From Gemmatimonadota bacterium (GTDB lineage: Bacteria; Gemmatimonadota; Gemmatimonadetes; Longimicrobiales; Gaopeijiaceae), in NCBI GenBank assembly GCA_022823225.1, contig JAJDXM010000032.1, positions 1-64,000 on the forward strand: a stretch of 64,000 nt of DNA, read 5' to 3'. The translations under genes and the position numbers were made by a program. Positions 25,891 to 34,045 of the stretch are shown here, piece by piece (the stretch's first letter is position 1; every line of letters starts with the position of its first letter). The notes beneath the pieces were generated by a model. The model was not told where the DNA came from. It saw nothing but the letters and a program-made list of their open reading frames with translations, and did no database searches.

Positions 25891-27476
25891 GCCGGCATCT
25901 CCCTGCCGATTTCCTCGGCTGCCATAAGGGACAGGGCGCAGAAGGTGAGTGTTCCGTTCGCGCATCCGCTCGACACGATCGTGGGCGCGCCGACAACGAA
26001 GAGGTTTTCGTGATCGTGGGTGCGGCCCCAGCGGTCCACGACGCTCGTCGCCGGGTCGTCGCCCATTCGGCAGCCGCCCCCCGGGTGCTCGAAGAGGCGG
26101 GAGCCGCTGGTGCTCCGCACGGTGCCATCGGCGGCGCGCGCGAGGTGTTCGAAGCGGCCCGTGATCGTGTCGCGCGTGTGGGATTCGAGGTCCAGCGTCG
26201 CCTGTGCGGCCCGGTAGTCGATCCGGGGCATGGGGTCGCCAAGCGAGTTGGTCCTGGCGGCGTCCAGGGTGAGGCGGCTGTCGCCATCGGGAATCACGTC
26301 GTAGTAGGCGCGAATCCGCGCCGTGGCGCCCGATTCGGTGCGCGTCCGCCAGTCTGCCATGATCTCGTCGCCCCAGAGAAGGCGTCCGTCGTCGTCCCGG
26401 AGCCGCGGCTGGCGCCCCACGCCGGACTCCCAGAGCCGGAGGTCGTGGCGCAGGTAGCGGTCGAGCGGCCCCGGGCTGGCGAAGCGGTGCGACAGCAGGC
26501 TGTTGTTGGCGAAGATGCCCGGGTAGAGGCGCATCGGGAGGTTGATGTATCCGCTCACATACCAGTGACCGGTCATGTAGCGGCCAAGGTTGCCCGTGCG
26601 GTTGGCGAGGCCGTCCGGGAAGCGGCCGGTCGCCGAGAGGAGCAGCAGGTGGGAGGACCAGGCGTGCCCGGCGGCGACGACGAAGGTGCCCGCGTGGAAT
26701 TCGACCGGGTCGCCGGGGGCTGCCCGGTCCAGGGCGTGCGCGACGGCGATGCGGTCGCTCCCCGGCTCCAGCTCCAGTCGCCGGACCAGGGTGCGGTCGA
26801 CGAGGCCGATGCGCCCATCCGCGAGGAGGCGGTCGAAGGCGAAGTCGGGGGTGTACTTGGCCCCGGTCGGGCAGACGGCGCAGGTGTCGCACCGCTCGCA
26901 GACGTTGCGGCCCCGGTAGGGCTCCGTGTTGCGCGCCCAGGGCTGGGTCCAGAAGGGGACTTCGGCGCGTTCGGTCCACTCGCGCATGCGGGCGAGGTTG
27001 TACGACAGCGGGAGCGGCGGCATGGGGTAGGGCTTCGAGCGCGGGTCGCAGTCGGGAGGCCCCTGCTCGCCGGCCACCCCGATGCGCTCCTCGGCCTCCT
27101 GGTAGTACGGCTCGATGTCGTCGAAGGAGATCGGCCAGTCGAAGCCGACGCCGTAGAGCGAGCGCAGCCGGAAGTCCTCGGGCGAGTAGCGCGGGACCGC
27201 GCCGCCCCAGTGCATCGCGGATCCGCCGACCACCATCTGCCGGTACATCTCGCCCGTGCCCGTCTGGTCGGGGATGTGGTCGTTGGGGAACGGGTTCTCG
27301 CCGTAGGCAAGCATTCGCGCGCGGGTGCCGGCGCGCTCCTCCAGCGACGCCGTCCTCCCGCCGGCCTCGATCACGGTGATCGTCGCGCTCGTCCGCTCGG
27401 CGAGCCGCTCCGCGACCATCGCGGCGGTGATCCCGCCCCCGATGATGCAGACATCGCTTTCGACCACGCGGGTCAT
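25887..27476 (-). CDS. GMC-family oxidoreductase, gluconate dehydrogenase large-subunit-like
   Basis: A 529-residue flavoprotein from ATG 27476 with the FAD-binding CIIGGGITAAMVAERLA near the N-terminus. Other landmarks are GGSAMHWGGAVPRY, a cysteine cluster CERCDTCAVCPTGA, which may hold an iron-sulfur centre, VVAAGHAWSS, the GMC C-terminal GGGCRMGDDPATSVVD and the active-site region PTIVSSGCANGTLTFCAL. It has no Tat signal of its own, but the neighbouring small subunit does, so co-export as a complex is plausible, as for gluconate 2-dehydrogenases. Its start overlaps the small-subunit stop by four bases. Substrate, a sugar acid or other alcohol, is unknown. Confidence 0.85.
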   Translation of the reverse strand: MTRVVESDVCIIGGGITAAMVAERLAERTSATITVIEAGGRTASLEERAGTRARMLAYGENPFPNDHIPDQTGTGEMYRQMVVGGSAMHWGGAVPRYSPEDFRLRSLYGVGFDWPISFDDIEPYYQEAEERIGVAGEQGPPDCDPRSKPYPMPPLPLSYNLARMREWTERAEVPFWTQPWARNTEPYRGRNVCERCDTCAVCPTGAKYTPDFAFDRLLADGRIGLVDRTLVRRLELEPGSDRIAVAHALDRAAPGDPVEFHAGTFVVAAGHAWSSHLLLLSATGRFPDGLANRTGNLGRYMTGHWYVSGYINLPMRLYPGIFANNSLLSHRFASPGPLDRYLRHDLRLWESGVGRQPRLRDDDGRLLWGDEIMADWRTRTESGATARIRAYYDVIPDGDSRLTLDAARTNSLGDPMPRIDYRAAQATLDLESHTRDTITGRFEHLARAADGTVRSTSGSRLFEHPGGGCRMGDDPATSVVDRWGRTHDHENLFVVGAPTIVSSGCANGTLTFCALSLMAAEEIGREMPA

Positions 27477-28042
27477 GGCTGCGCACCCATGGCGGGCCGC
27501 GCTCCCGCGCCCTCCAATCCGCGGCACTGCTGCTTCGCGATCGTTACGCCGTAGCACAGGTCGGTCGCGACCGGCGAGCTGTAGAAGTGGGCCATCAGGG
27601 CGGCGGCGACATGGCCGCCATTTGCCGGCGAGCCAAGCCCCGGACCGGCGCCCTCCAGCGGCTGCTCGAGCAGCTTTCGGCGCCCGGCCGTGTCGAGGCC
27701 GGCCAGGGACACTCCGTGGCGGCTCATGCACTCCTTGTCGAGCCCTTCGAGCTGCGCCGCCCATCCCGGCCTCGGGTCGGGTCCCGAGTACCTCGTCTCC
27801 GGTACCAGGTACGGATGGCTCAGCTCCGCGACGGGCTCCAGTCCCTCACACCAGCGCTCGAACGCGGCGACAGCCCTCTCGCGCCCGTCGTCGCCCAGTT
27901 CGGCGGGCAGCACCGCTTCGGCCACGGCGCGGAGCGTCTCGCCGGGAAGGGGCACCGGCGCCGCACCCATCGCCGCCGTGCTCGAAGTGCCGCCGCTTCC
28001 ACCGTCCCGCCCACGATCCCCGTCGGGCCCGCACCCGGCCAC
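27473..28042 (-). CDS. Gluconate 2-dehydrogenase subunit 3-like protein (5' end uncertain)
   Basis: The coordinates use the first standard start, GTG 28042 (189 residues), but the reading frame continues upstream to about 28132 and encodes a strong Tat signal, SESRRTFLKQSVAAVAAASV, followed by AGC. A Tat-lipoprotein N-terminus is therefore likely, yet no ATG, GTG or TTG exists in that frame before the stop at 28147; only ATT at 28132. Either a non-standard start, a one-base indel near 28140, or a leaderless arrangement is involved. The body resembles the small subunit that exports with GMC oxidoreductases: LRAVAEAVLPAELGDDGRE and HFYSSPVATDLCYG. It overlaps the GMC gene by four bases. Confidence 0.75.
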   Translation of the reverse strand: MAGCGPDGDRGRDGGSGGTSSTAAMGAAPVPLPGETLRAVAEAVLPAELGDDGRERAVAAFERWCEGLEPVAELSHPYLVPETRYSGPDPRPGWAAQLEGLDKECMSRHGVSLAGLDTAGRRKLLEQPLEGAGPGLGSPANGGHVAAALMAHFYSSPVATDLCYGVTIAKQQCRGLEGAGARPAMGAQP

Positions 28043-28153
28043 CGAAGCCGCAGCGACCGCGGCGACCGACTGCTTCAGGAAGGTCCTGCGCGATTCCGAT
28101 GTGGAAATGGTTCGCCCCTTGCCCGGTTGAATGCGGTCACGATCTCATGCCGC

Positions 28154-28182
28154 ATTATTGTCGACGCCGACCACCTCGTCAA
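28154..28182 (-). promoter_or_regulatory. Sigma70-like promoter for the gluconate-dehydrogenase-like to lut run
   Basis: On the minus strand TTGACG (28182-28177) and AATAAT (28159-28154) are separated by exactly 17 bases. Transcription would start near 28147, about 15 bases before the probable coding start and downstream of copy G of the 29-bp element. Confidence 0.6.
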
Positions 28183-28211
28183 ATCCCAACACCGCGACGA
28201 TTGACAAGCGG

Positions 28212-28240
28212 ACATTACATATTGTCGTGTTTACCTTACA
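28212..28240 (+). promoter_or_regulatory. 29-bp three-half-site element, copy G
   Basis: ACATTACA (28212-28219), TGTCGTGT (28223-28230) and ACCTTACA (28233-28240) with 3- and 2-base gaps. It lies four bases beyond the cysNC stop and about 30-60 bases upstream of the promoter at 28154-28182, an activator-like position. Confidence 0.6.
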
Positions 28241-28243
28241 ATC

Positions 28244-30091
28244 TCAGGTCAGTTCCCGCATGACCAGCTCCACGCACTCCTCCGGCGAGAGCTTCTCGGT
28301 GTCGAGGTGCAGATCCGGCCGCTCGGGGCGCTCGTAGGGGCTGTCCACGCCCGTGAAGTTCCTGATCTCGCCCCTCAACGCCCTGGCGTAGAGGCCCTTG
28401 GGGTCGCGCTCGGCGCAGGCCTCGATCGACGCGTCCACGAAGATCTCGTGGAAGTCGCCAGGCTCGAAGAGGCCACGGGCAAAGTCGCGCTCGGCCCGGA
28501 AGGGACTGATGAACGACACGATCACGATCAGGCCGGCGTCGACCATGAGACGCGCCACCTCGGCCACCCTGCGGATGTTCTCCACGCGGTCCGGCTCGGT
28601 GAAGCCGAGGTCGCGGTTGAGACCGTGCCGCACATTGTCGCCGTCGAGCAGGTAGGTGTGGCGGCCCTCGGCGACCAGGCGCCGCTCGAGCAGGTTGGCA
28701 ATCGTGGACTTGCCGGATGCCGAAAGGCCGGTCAGCCACAGGCACCGCGCCCGCTGCCCCTTGAGGTCGGCGCGGACCACGCCGGTGATGTCGAAATCCT
28801 GCCATTTGAGGTTGGCTGCCCGCATGAGCGCAAAGGTGATCGTGCCGGCACCCACGGTCGCGTTGGTGACGCGGTCGATCAGGATGAACCCTCCCAGCTC
28901 GCGGCACTGGTCGAACGGGGCGAAGGGGACGGGACGGCTGGTCGACAGGTTGACCACGCCCAGGTCGTTGAGTTCGAGCTGCGACGCGGCCAGCTCCCTG
29001 CCATCGGAAACGTCAACCCGGTGCCTGATCCGGGTGACGGTCGCGCCGACCTCGCACGCGTGCAGCTTGACCAGGTAGGGCCGTCCCACCGTGAGAGGCT
29101 CGTCGCCCAGCCACACGATGCGCGTCTGGAACTGGTCCGCGACTTCCAACGGATCCTCGGCGGCGGCGATCACGTCGCCTCGGGACACGTCGACATCGGG
29201 CGCCAGCGTGAGCGCGACGGAATCGCCCCGGGCGGCGCGCTCGAGGGTACCCCGCCACACCACGATCGACTCCACACCGGCCTCGACACCCGATGGCATG
29301 ACACGGACGCGGTCGCCGGGCGAGACCGTCCCCACGGCCACCCTGCCGCAGTACCCTCGGAAGTCGGGGTCGGGGCGGTTGACGTACTGGACGGGCATCC
29401 GGAACGCCTGGCCTGCGGCGGGCGGTTCGACGTCGACGGTCTCCAGGTGGGCAAGGAGCGTCGGGCCGTCGTACCAGGGTGGCGCATCGGACCGTCGCGT
29501 CAGGTTGTCCCCCGTCAGCGCGCAGACCGGGATGGCCGGCACATCCGTGAGCCCCAGGTCGGCCGCCAGCCTCCTGTAATCGGAGGCAATCGCCTCGAAA
29601 GCGTCCTCGTCCCAGCCGACCAGGTCCATCTTGTTGACCGCGAGCACGACGTGCCGGACCCCGAACATCGCCGCGATGCGCGAGTGCCGCGCCGTCTGGG
29701 GGAGGACTCCCTTGCGGGCGTCCACGAGGATCACCGCGACGTCCGAAGTGGAGGCCCCGGTCGCCATGTTCCGCGTGTACTGCTCGTGACCTGGCGCGTC
29801 CGCGACAATGAACCGGCGCCGCGGCGTCTCAAAGGAACGGTACGCGACATCGATCGTGATCCCCTGCTCCCGTTCGTCCTGCAGTCCGTCCACCAGCAGA
29901 GCCAGATCGGCGGCCTCGCCCTGCGTGCCGTAGCGCCGGGAGTCTTCTTCCGCCTTCCGCATCTCATCGGCGAACACCAGTCGGCAGTCGTGGAGGATCC
30001 GGCCCAGGAGCGTGCTCTTCCCGTCGTCCACGCTGCCGCAGAGGACCAGCGGCAGGGTCGGTGGCGTCGGTGTCGGCGCAGGCGTCTTCAA
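28244..30091 (-). CDS. cysNC: Bifunctional sulfate adenylyltransferase subunit 1 / adenylylsulfate kinase
   Basis: A 615-residue fusion. I start it at TTG 30091, preceded by GGGAGGG, overlapping the cysD stop by four bases. Residues 1-430 are the CysN GTPase: G1 [15 protein letters not shown] (17-31), [12 protein letters not shown], and VNKMDLVGW as the NKxD motif. Residues about 440-615 are APS kinase (CysC) with [17 protein letters not shown] and [15 protein letters not shown]. With CysD it makes APS from sulfate and ATP, and then PAPS. No reductase genes for assimilatory sulfate reduction lie in this window, so the PAPS could feed sulfotransferases instead. Confidence 0.95.
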   Translation of the reverse strand: MKTPAPTPTPPTLPLVLCGSVDDGKSTLLGRILHDCRLVFADEMRKAEEDSRRYGTQGEAADLALLVDGLQDEREQGITIDVAYRSFETPRRRFIVADAPGHEQYTRNMATGASTSDVAVILVDARKGVLPQTARHSRIAAMFGVRHVVLAVNKMDLVGWDEDAFEAIASDYRRLAADLGLTDVPAIPVCALTGDNLTRRSDAPPWYDGPTLLAHLETVDVEPPAAGQAFRMPVQYVNRPDPDFRGYCGRVAVGTVSPGDRVRVMPSGVEAGVESIVVWRGTLERAARGDSVALTLAPDVDVSRGDVIAAAEDPLEVADQFQTRIVWLGDEPLTVGRPYLVKLHACEVGATVTRIRHRVDVSDGRELAASQLELNDLGVVNLSTSRPVPFAPFDQCRELGGFILIDRVTNATVGAGTITFALMRAANLKWQDFDITGVVRADLKGQRARCLWLTGLSASGKSTIANLLERRLVAEGRHTYLLDGDNVRHGLNRDLGFTEPDRVENIRRVAEVARLMVDAGLIVIVSFISPFRAERDFARGLFEPGDFHEIFVDASIEACAERDPKGLYARALRGEIRNFTGVDSPYERPERPDLHLDTEKLSPEECVELVMRELT

Positions 30092-31083
30092 AAGTAGCCC
30101 TCCCTCTTCTTGCGCTCCATCGAACTCTCGCCGTCGTGGTCGATCAGGCGGCCCTCGCGCTCGGAGCGCCCGGTCGCAACGGTCTCGGCGATGACCGCGT
30201 CGAGGGTGTCCGCGTCGCTTTCGACGGCTGCCGTGAGCGGGTAGCAGCCCAGCGTCCGGAAGCGCACGCGGCGCAACCGCGGGACCTCGCCCGGGAGAAG
30301 CGGCATGCGCTCGTCGTCCACCATGATCCACTGTCCGTCGCACTCCACGACGGGCCGCTCCGCCGCGAAATAGAGCGGCACGACGGGAATTCGCTCCTGG
30401 GCGATGTACCGCCAGATGTCGGCCTCCGTCCAGCTGGAGAGCGGGGACACGCGGAGCGACTCGCCCGGGCGAAGGCGGGTGTTGTAGAGGTTCCACAGCT
30501 CCGGCCGTTGGGCCCTTGGATCCCACTGGTGCCGGGCGTCGCGAAGCGAAAAGAACCGCTCCTTGGCTCGCGACTTCTCCTCGTCGCGGCGCGCGCCCAC
30601 GAAAACGATGTCGTGGCGTCCCGCGTCCAGCGCCTGCCGCAGCGCGGCGGTCTTCATCACCTCGGTGTACCGTTCGGAGCCGTGGGTGAACGGGGTGACG
30701 CCCTCGGCCACGCCCTCGCGGTTCGTGTGGACGACGAGCTCGACCCCGGCCTCCGCCGCCATGCGGTCCCGAAAGGCGATCATCTCGCGGAACTTCCAGG
30801 TGGTGTCGATATGCAGCAACGGCATCGGCGGGGAGGCGGGCCAGAACGCCTTGCGGGCCAGGTGCAGAAGCACCGACGAGTCCTTCCCGATCGAGTAGAG
30901 CATCACGGGGCGTGCGGCTGCCGCGACTCCTTCCCGAATGATCTCGATCGCTTCGGACTCGAGGGCCGCGAGCCTGGGGTCGGAGCTGGAAGTCAGCGGC
31001 GTAGCCTTGGGTTGACTGTGGTTCCTGGCGGTCCTGATTTGACAGGCTGCGTATAGTCTAGCACACTTTCGGCCAGCGCTCAT
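30088..31083 (-). CDS. cysD: Sulfate adenylyltransferase subunit 2
   Basis: A 331-residue member of the PAPS reductase-like ATP pyrophosphatase family: [19 protein letters not shown] with the PP-motif, [37 protein letters not shown] and the C-terminal RERLIDHD-like segment ([19 protein letters not shown]). The ATG at 31083 gives about 30 extra N-terminal residues not usual for CysD and leaves only 21 bases to the divergent STAS gene; a CTG near 30996 would fit the family start ([20 protein letters not shown]) better. It is coupled to cysNC by a four-base overlap. Confidence 0.93.
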   Translation of the reverse strand: MSAGRKCARLYAACQIRTARNHSQPKATPLTSSSDPRLAALESEAIEIIREGVAAAARPVMLYSIGKDSSVLLHLARKAFWPASPPMPLLHIDTTWKFREMIAFRDRMAAEAGVELVVHTNREGVAEGVTPFTHGSERYTEVMKTAALRQALDAGRHDIVFVGARRDEEKSRAKERFFSLRDARHQWDPRAQRPELWNLYNTRLRPGESLRVSPLSSWTEADIWRYIAQERIPVVPLYFAAERPVVECDGQWIMVDDERMPLLPGEVPRLRRVRFRTLGCYPLTAAVESDADTLDAVIAETVATGRSEREGRLIDHDGESSMERKKREGYF

Positions 31084-31104
31084 TCAACCCACGGGAGCAC
31101 CGAT

Positions 31105-31506
31105 ATGTCAGTGAAGGTCGGCTGGAGCCGCGACTCCGGAGTCCTCGTTGCGACGGTGACCGGTCGCATCGACAATGCGAACAGCGCGGAGTGCGAGGAG
31201 ATGCTGAGGTCCGGCATCGGTGACGGGGAACAGGCCCTGGTCCTGAATCTGTCTCAGCTCAGCTACGTCAGCAGCGCCGGTCTGCGGATCCTGCTCCTGA
31301 TGGCAAGGGAGTTCACCGGGCCGGACCAGGCATTCGGACTGTGTGACCTGTCCTCCGGGGTCAGCGACGTCATTCACGTCAGCGGCTTCTCCGGGATCAT
31401 GTCGGTCTACGACTCGCAGACGGAGGCGGTCGAGGCCATCTCCGCATCCGGCGCCCCTCCGAGCGCGGCCGCGCTGGACGACGCGCTGGCGGAAATCGAC
31501 TCGTAG
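31105..31506 (+). CDS. STAS-domain protein (anti-sigma factor antagonist-like)
   Basis: A 133-residue protein consisting of one STAS domain (2-105): VATVTGRIDNANSAECEEML, LVLNLSQLSYVSSAGLRILL with the usual phosphorylatable Ser (Ser56/57), and FGLCDLSSGVSDVIHVSGF. A 25-residue acidic tail follows. STAS antagonists normally bind an anti-sigma kinase in a partner switch; no such kinase gene is adjacent, although the permease at 41330 carries a C-terminal domain that could be of that type. It lies twelve bases ahead of the Tat aminotransferase gene, so the two may be co-transcribed. Confidence 0.88.
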   Translation: MSVKVGWSRDSGVLVATVTGRIDNANSAECEEMLRSGIGDGEQALVLNLSQLSYVSSAGLRILLLMAREFTGPDQAFGLCDLSSGVSDVIHVSGFSGIMSVYDSQTEAVEAISASGAPPSAAALDDALAEIDS

Positions 31507-31518
31507 CCGGTCCGTAAC

Positions 31519-32772
31519 ATGTCCGGACTGAGCCGCAGGAGGTTCCTCAGGACGACGGCCGCCGGCCTGGCCACGATCCCCGCGGCCGGCACCCTGGAAT
31601 CGCGGCTTGCGGAGGCAACCCGCGCCGGCAGGGCCGCCTCGGCCGGTTCGGCCGACGACCCGCTCGGCGTGCGCGACGATTTCCCGGTCACCGAGGAGCA
31701 AGCGTATCTCAATACGGCCTCCGTGGGGCCGCTCCCGAACGCCGTGCGCGACGCGCTGCACGCCTATGCGGACGAGAAGATGGTGCGCCGCAACACCAGC
31801 GCGGGACGTCAGGCGATAGGGCGCGCCCGCACCCGCTTCGCCTCGCTCTTCCGCGCCGACGAGGACGAACTCGCGTTCCTCTACGCGACCAGCGGCGCCG
31901 AGAACATCATCGTGAGCGCGATGGACTGGCGGCCGGGCGACAACGTCGTGATCGACGAGCTGCACTTCACCACGACCTTCGTTCTCTACCGCGAGCTTGA
32001 ACGGCGCGCGGGCGTCGAGATCAGGATCATCCCGCATACCGACGGCGTGGTCACGCCCGAGGACTTCGCGGCGCATACCGACGGGCGAACACGGCTGATC
32101 AGCGTCGCGTGGGTGTCCAACCGCAACGGCTTCCGCTACGACCTGCCGGCGCTGGCCGACGTCGCGCACGCGCACGGCGCCTACCTCTACGCCGACGCGA
32201 TTCAGGCGTGGGGGACCTTCGCGACGGACCTCCACGCCGAGAAGGTCGACTTCGCATGCGGCAACGGGTACAAGTGGCTCCATGCGGACTTCGGGTGCGC
32301 TCCGTTCTATGTCCGCCAGGAGCACCTGGAGTGGATGACTTCGGACCGCTACGGCCACAGGCAGGTCGCCGAGTCCCTTCCCGGCCACCGGTTCCGCCTC
32401 AAGACCAGCGCGGAGAAGCTGGAGTACGCGAATCCCGCCTACGGGCCCGTCACCGCAATGGACGCGGCGCTCGAGTTCATCGAGAAGGTCGGACTGGAGC
32501 CGATCGCGAAACACACCCACGCACTTGCGGCGGAGCTTCGCCAGGAGGCCGAGGCGCTCGGCATGGAGCTGTTCACGCCGCCGAACAATCCTTCCCCGAT
32601 CGTCAGCTTCCACCACGGGCTGGAGCCCGAACGGCTGGCGCGGGCGCTGGCCGAGGAGGGGGTGGCGGTGACCTTCCAGGAGGAGGGACGCCTGTTGCGC
32701 GCGGCGGTCGCGATGTTCAACAACCGGAGCGATGTCGACCGGCTGGTGGGGGTGCTGGCGGGGCTGGTGTAG
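31519..32772 (+). CDS. Tat-exported class V aminotransferase-like PLP enzyme
   Basis: A 417-residue protein with a clear Tat signal (LSRRRFLRTTAAGLATIPAA) and a fold-type I PLP domain: LNTASVGPLPNAVRDAL, YATSGAENIIVSAMDW, DELHFTTTFVLYRELERR, ADAIQAWGTFATDL and the PLP lysine Lys252 in GNGYKWLHADFG. It is related to cysteine desulfurases and isopenicillin-N epimerase-like proteins. Export of a folded PLP enzyme by Tat is uncommon but recurrent in this phylum-like gene content. It opens a plus-strand run with a GcvT-like protein and two FAD oxidoreductases, spaced 9 and 70 bases and then overlapping, implying one catabolic pathway for an amine or amino acid. Confidence 0.85.
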   Translation: MSGLSRRRFLRTTAAGLATIPAAGTLESRLAEATRAGRAASAGSADDPLGVRDDFPVTEEQAYLNTASVGPLPNAVRDALHAYADEKMVRRNTSAGRQAIGRARTRFASLFRADEDELAFLYATSGAENIIVSAMDWRPGDNVVIDELHFTTTFVLYRELERRAGVEIRIIPHTDGVVTPEDFAAHTDGRTRLISVAWVSNRNGFRYDLPALADVAHAHGAYLYADAIQAWGTFATDLHAEKVDFACGNGYKWLHADFGCAPFYVRQEHLEWMTSDRYGHRQVAESLPGHRFRLKTSAEKLEYANPAYGPVTAMDAALEFIEKVGLEPIAKHTHALAAELRQEAEALGMELFTPPNNPSPIVSFHHGLEPERLARALAEEGVAVTFQEEGRLLRAAVAMFNNRSDVDRLVGVLAGLV

Positions 32773-32781
32773 CGGCCCCCC

Positions 32782-33975
32782 ATGCTCGCCGAAACCCCCT
32801 TCCACCCCCGCACCTCCGCCCTCTGCCACAGCCGGCGCTGGCGCAACTGGTCCGGCTGCGCGAGCGCGTTGAGCTACGAACCGGGCCACGAGTACGAGTA
32901 CTACGCGGTGAGGAGCGGGGCGGCGCTCTTCGATGTCTCGCCGCTGCGGAAGTACGAGGTCACGGGCGCCGACGCGGCGGCTCTCCTGGACCGCGTGGTG
33001 ACGCGCAACGTTTTTTGTTGCGCGGACGGGCGGGTGCTGTACACGCCCTGGTGCGACGAGGCGGGGAAGATGATCGACGACGGCACGGTGCAGCGCGTGA
33101 GCGCCGACACCTTCCGCGTGACGTCGGCCGATCCGTGCCTGCGCTGGTTCCAGGACTGTGCGCTGGGGATGGACGCCGACGTGCGGGACATCACGCTGGA
33201 TATTGCCGCCCTCGCCCTGCAGGGGCCCACATCGCGGGAGATTCTGGAGCGGGTGGTTACCGGTGCGGACATCGCCGCGCTTCCCTTTTTCGGGCTGGCC
33301 CAGGGGAGCATCGGCGCGGCCCCGGTGACCGTCACCCGGACGGGGTATACGGGGGACCTGGGGTACGAGATCTGGGTGGGCGCCGGGGATGCACTCGGAG
33401 TCTGGGACGCGCTCGCCGAGGTGGGGCGCGGGTACGGTCTCGCGCCGGCCGGCCTCGACGCGCTCGACGTGGCGCGGATCGAGGCGGGGCTGCTGCTCAA
33501 GGACGTGGACTACGTGTCGGCGTGGACCGCGCTCATCGAGTCGCGGAAGTCGTCGCCGTACGAGGCGGGGCTGGGGTGGGCGGTGCAGCCGCGGCCGGGA
33601 CGGGATTTCGTGGGCGCCGGGGCGCTGGCGCGCGAAGCGGCCTCGCCGTCGGAGTGGGGCTTCGCCGGGCTCGAGGTCGACTGGCCGCAGATCGAGAAGC
33701 GCTTCGCGGCGGTGGGGCTGCCCCCGCTCGTGGCGGGGCGGGCCTCGCGGGAACCCGTCCCGATCTACGCCGGCGGCAAGCAGGTCGGGTATGTGACGAG
33801 TTCCACCTTCTCGCCGATCCTAAAGAAGTACATCGCGCTGGCGACGATCCGGAGGAAAGCCGCGCGGCCGGGCCGCCGGGTGAAGTTCGAGCTGACCGTG
33901 GAGTTCGTGCGCCACACGGTGCCGGCGCGCGTCGTGAAGACGCCGTTCTTCGACCCGGCGCGAAAGCGGAGCTGA
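32782..33975 (+). CDS. GcvT-like aminomethyltransferase / folate-dependent demethylase
   Basis: A 397-residue protein of the glycine cleavage T family: ALFDVSPLRKYEVTGADAAA, GGTV-like strand IDDGTVQRVSADTFRVTSAD, LQGPTSREIL, TVTRTGYTGDLGYEIWV and a C-terminal barrel with GYVTSSTFSPILKKYIALA. It lacks an adjacent gcvH or gcvP, so it is more likely a demethylase or oxidase-linked folate enzyme than a glycine cleavage component. A second relative lies at 40132-41298. The next two genes encode FAD oxidoreductases, a combination reminiscent of sarcosine or dimethylglycine oxidation, where one-carbon units pass to folate; this is inference. Confidence 0.82.
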   Translation: MLAETPFHPRTSALCHSRRWRNWSGCASALSYEPGHEYEYYAVRSGAALFDVSPLRKYEVTGADAAALLDRVVTRNVFCCADGRVLYTPWCDEAGKMIDDGTVQRVSADTFRVTSADPCLRWFQDCALGMDADVRDITLDIAALALQGPTSREILERVVTGADIAALPFFGLAQGSIGAAPVTVTRTGYTGDLGYEIWVGAGDALGVWDALAEVGRGYGLAPAGLDALDVARIEAGLLLKDVDYVSAWTALIESRKSSPYEAGLGWAVQPRPGRDFVGAGALAREAASPSEWGFAGLEVDWPQIEKRFAAVGLPPLVAGRASREPVPIYAGGKQVGYVTSSTFSPILKKYIALATIRRKAARPGRRVKFELTVEFVRHTVPARVVKTPFFDPARKRS

Positions 33976-34045
33976 TGGTTTTGGCTGGCCGTCTCGCGCA
34001 CGCCGCCGGGCTTGTGAATCGGTTCACAAGGAAGCGTTGACCACG

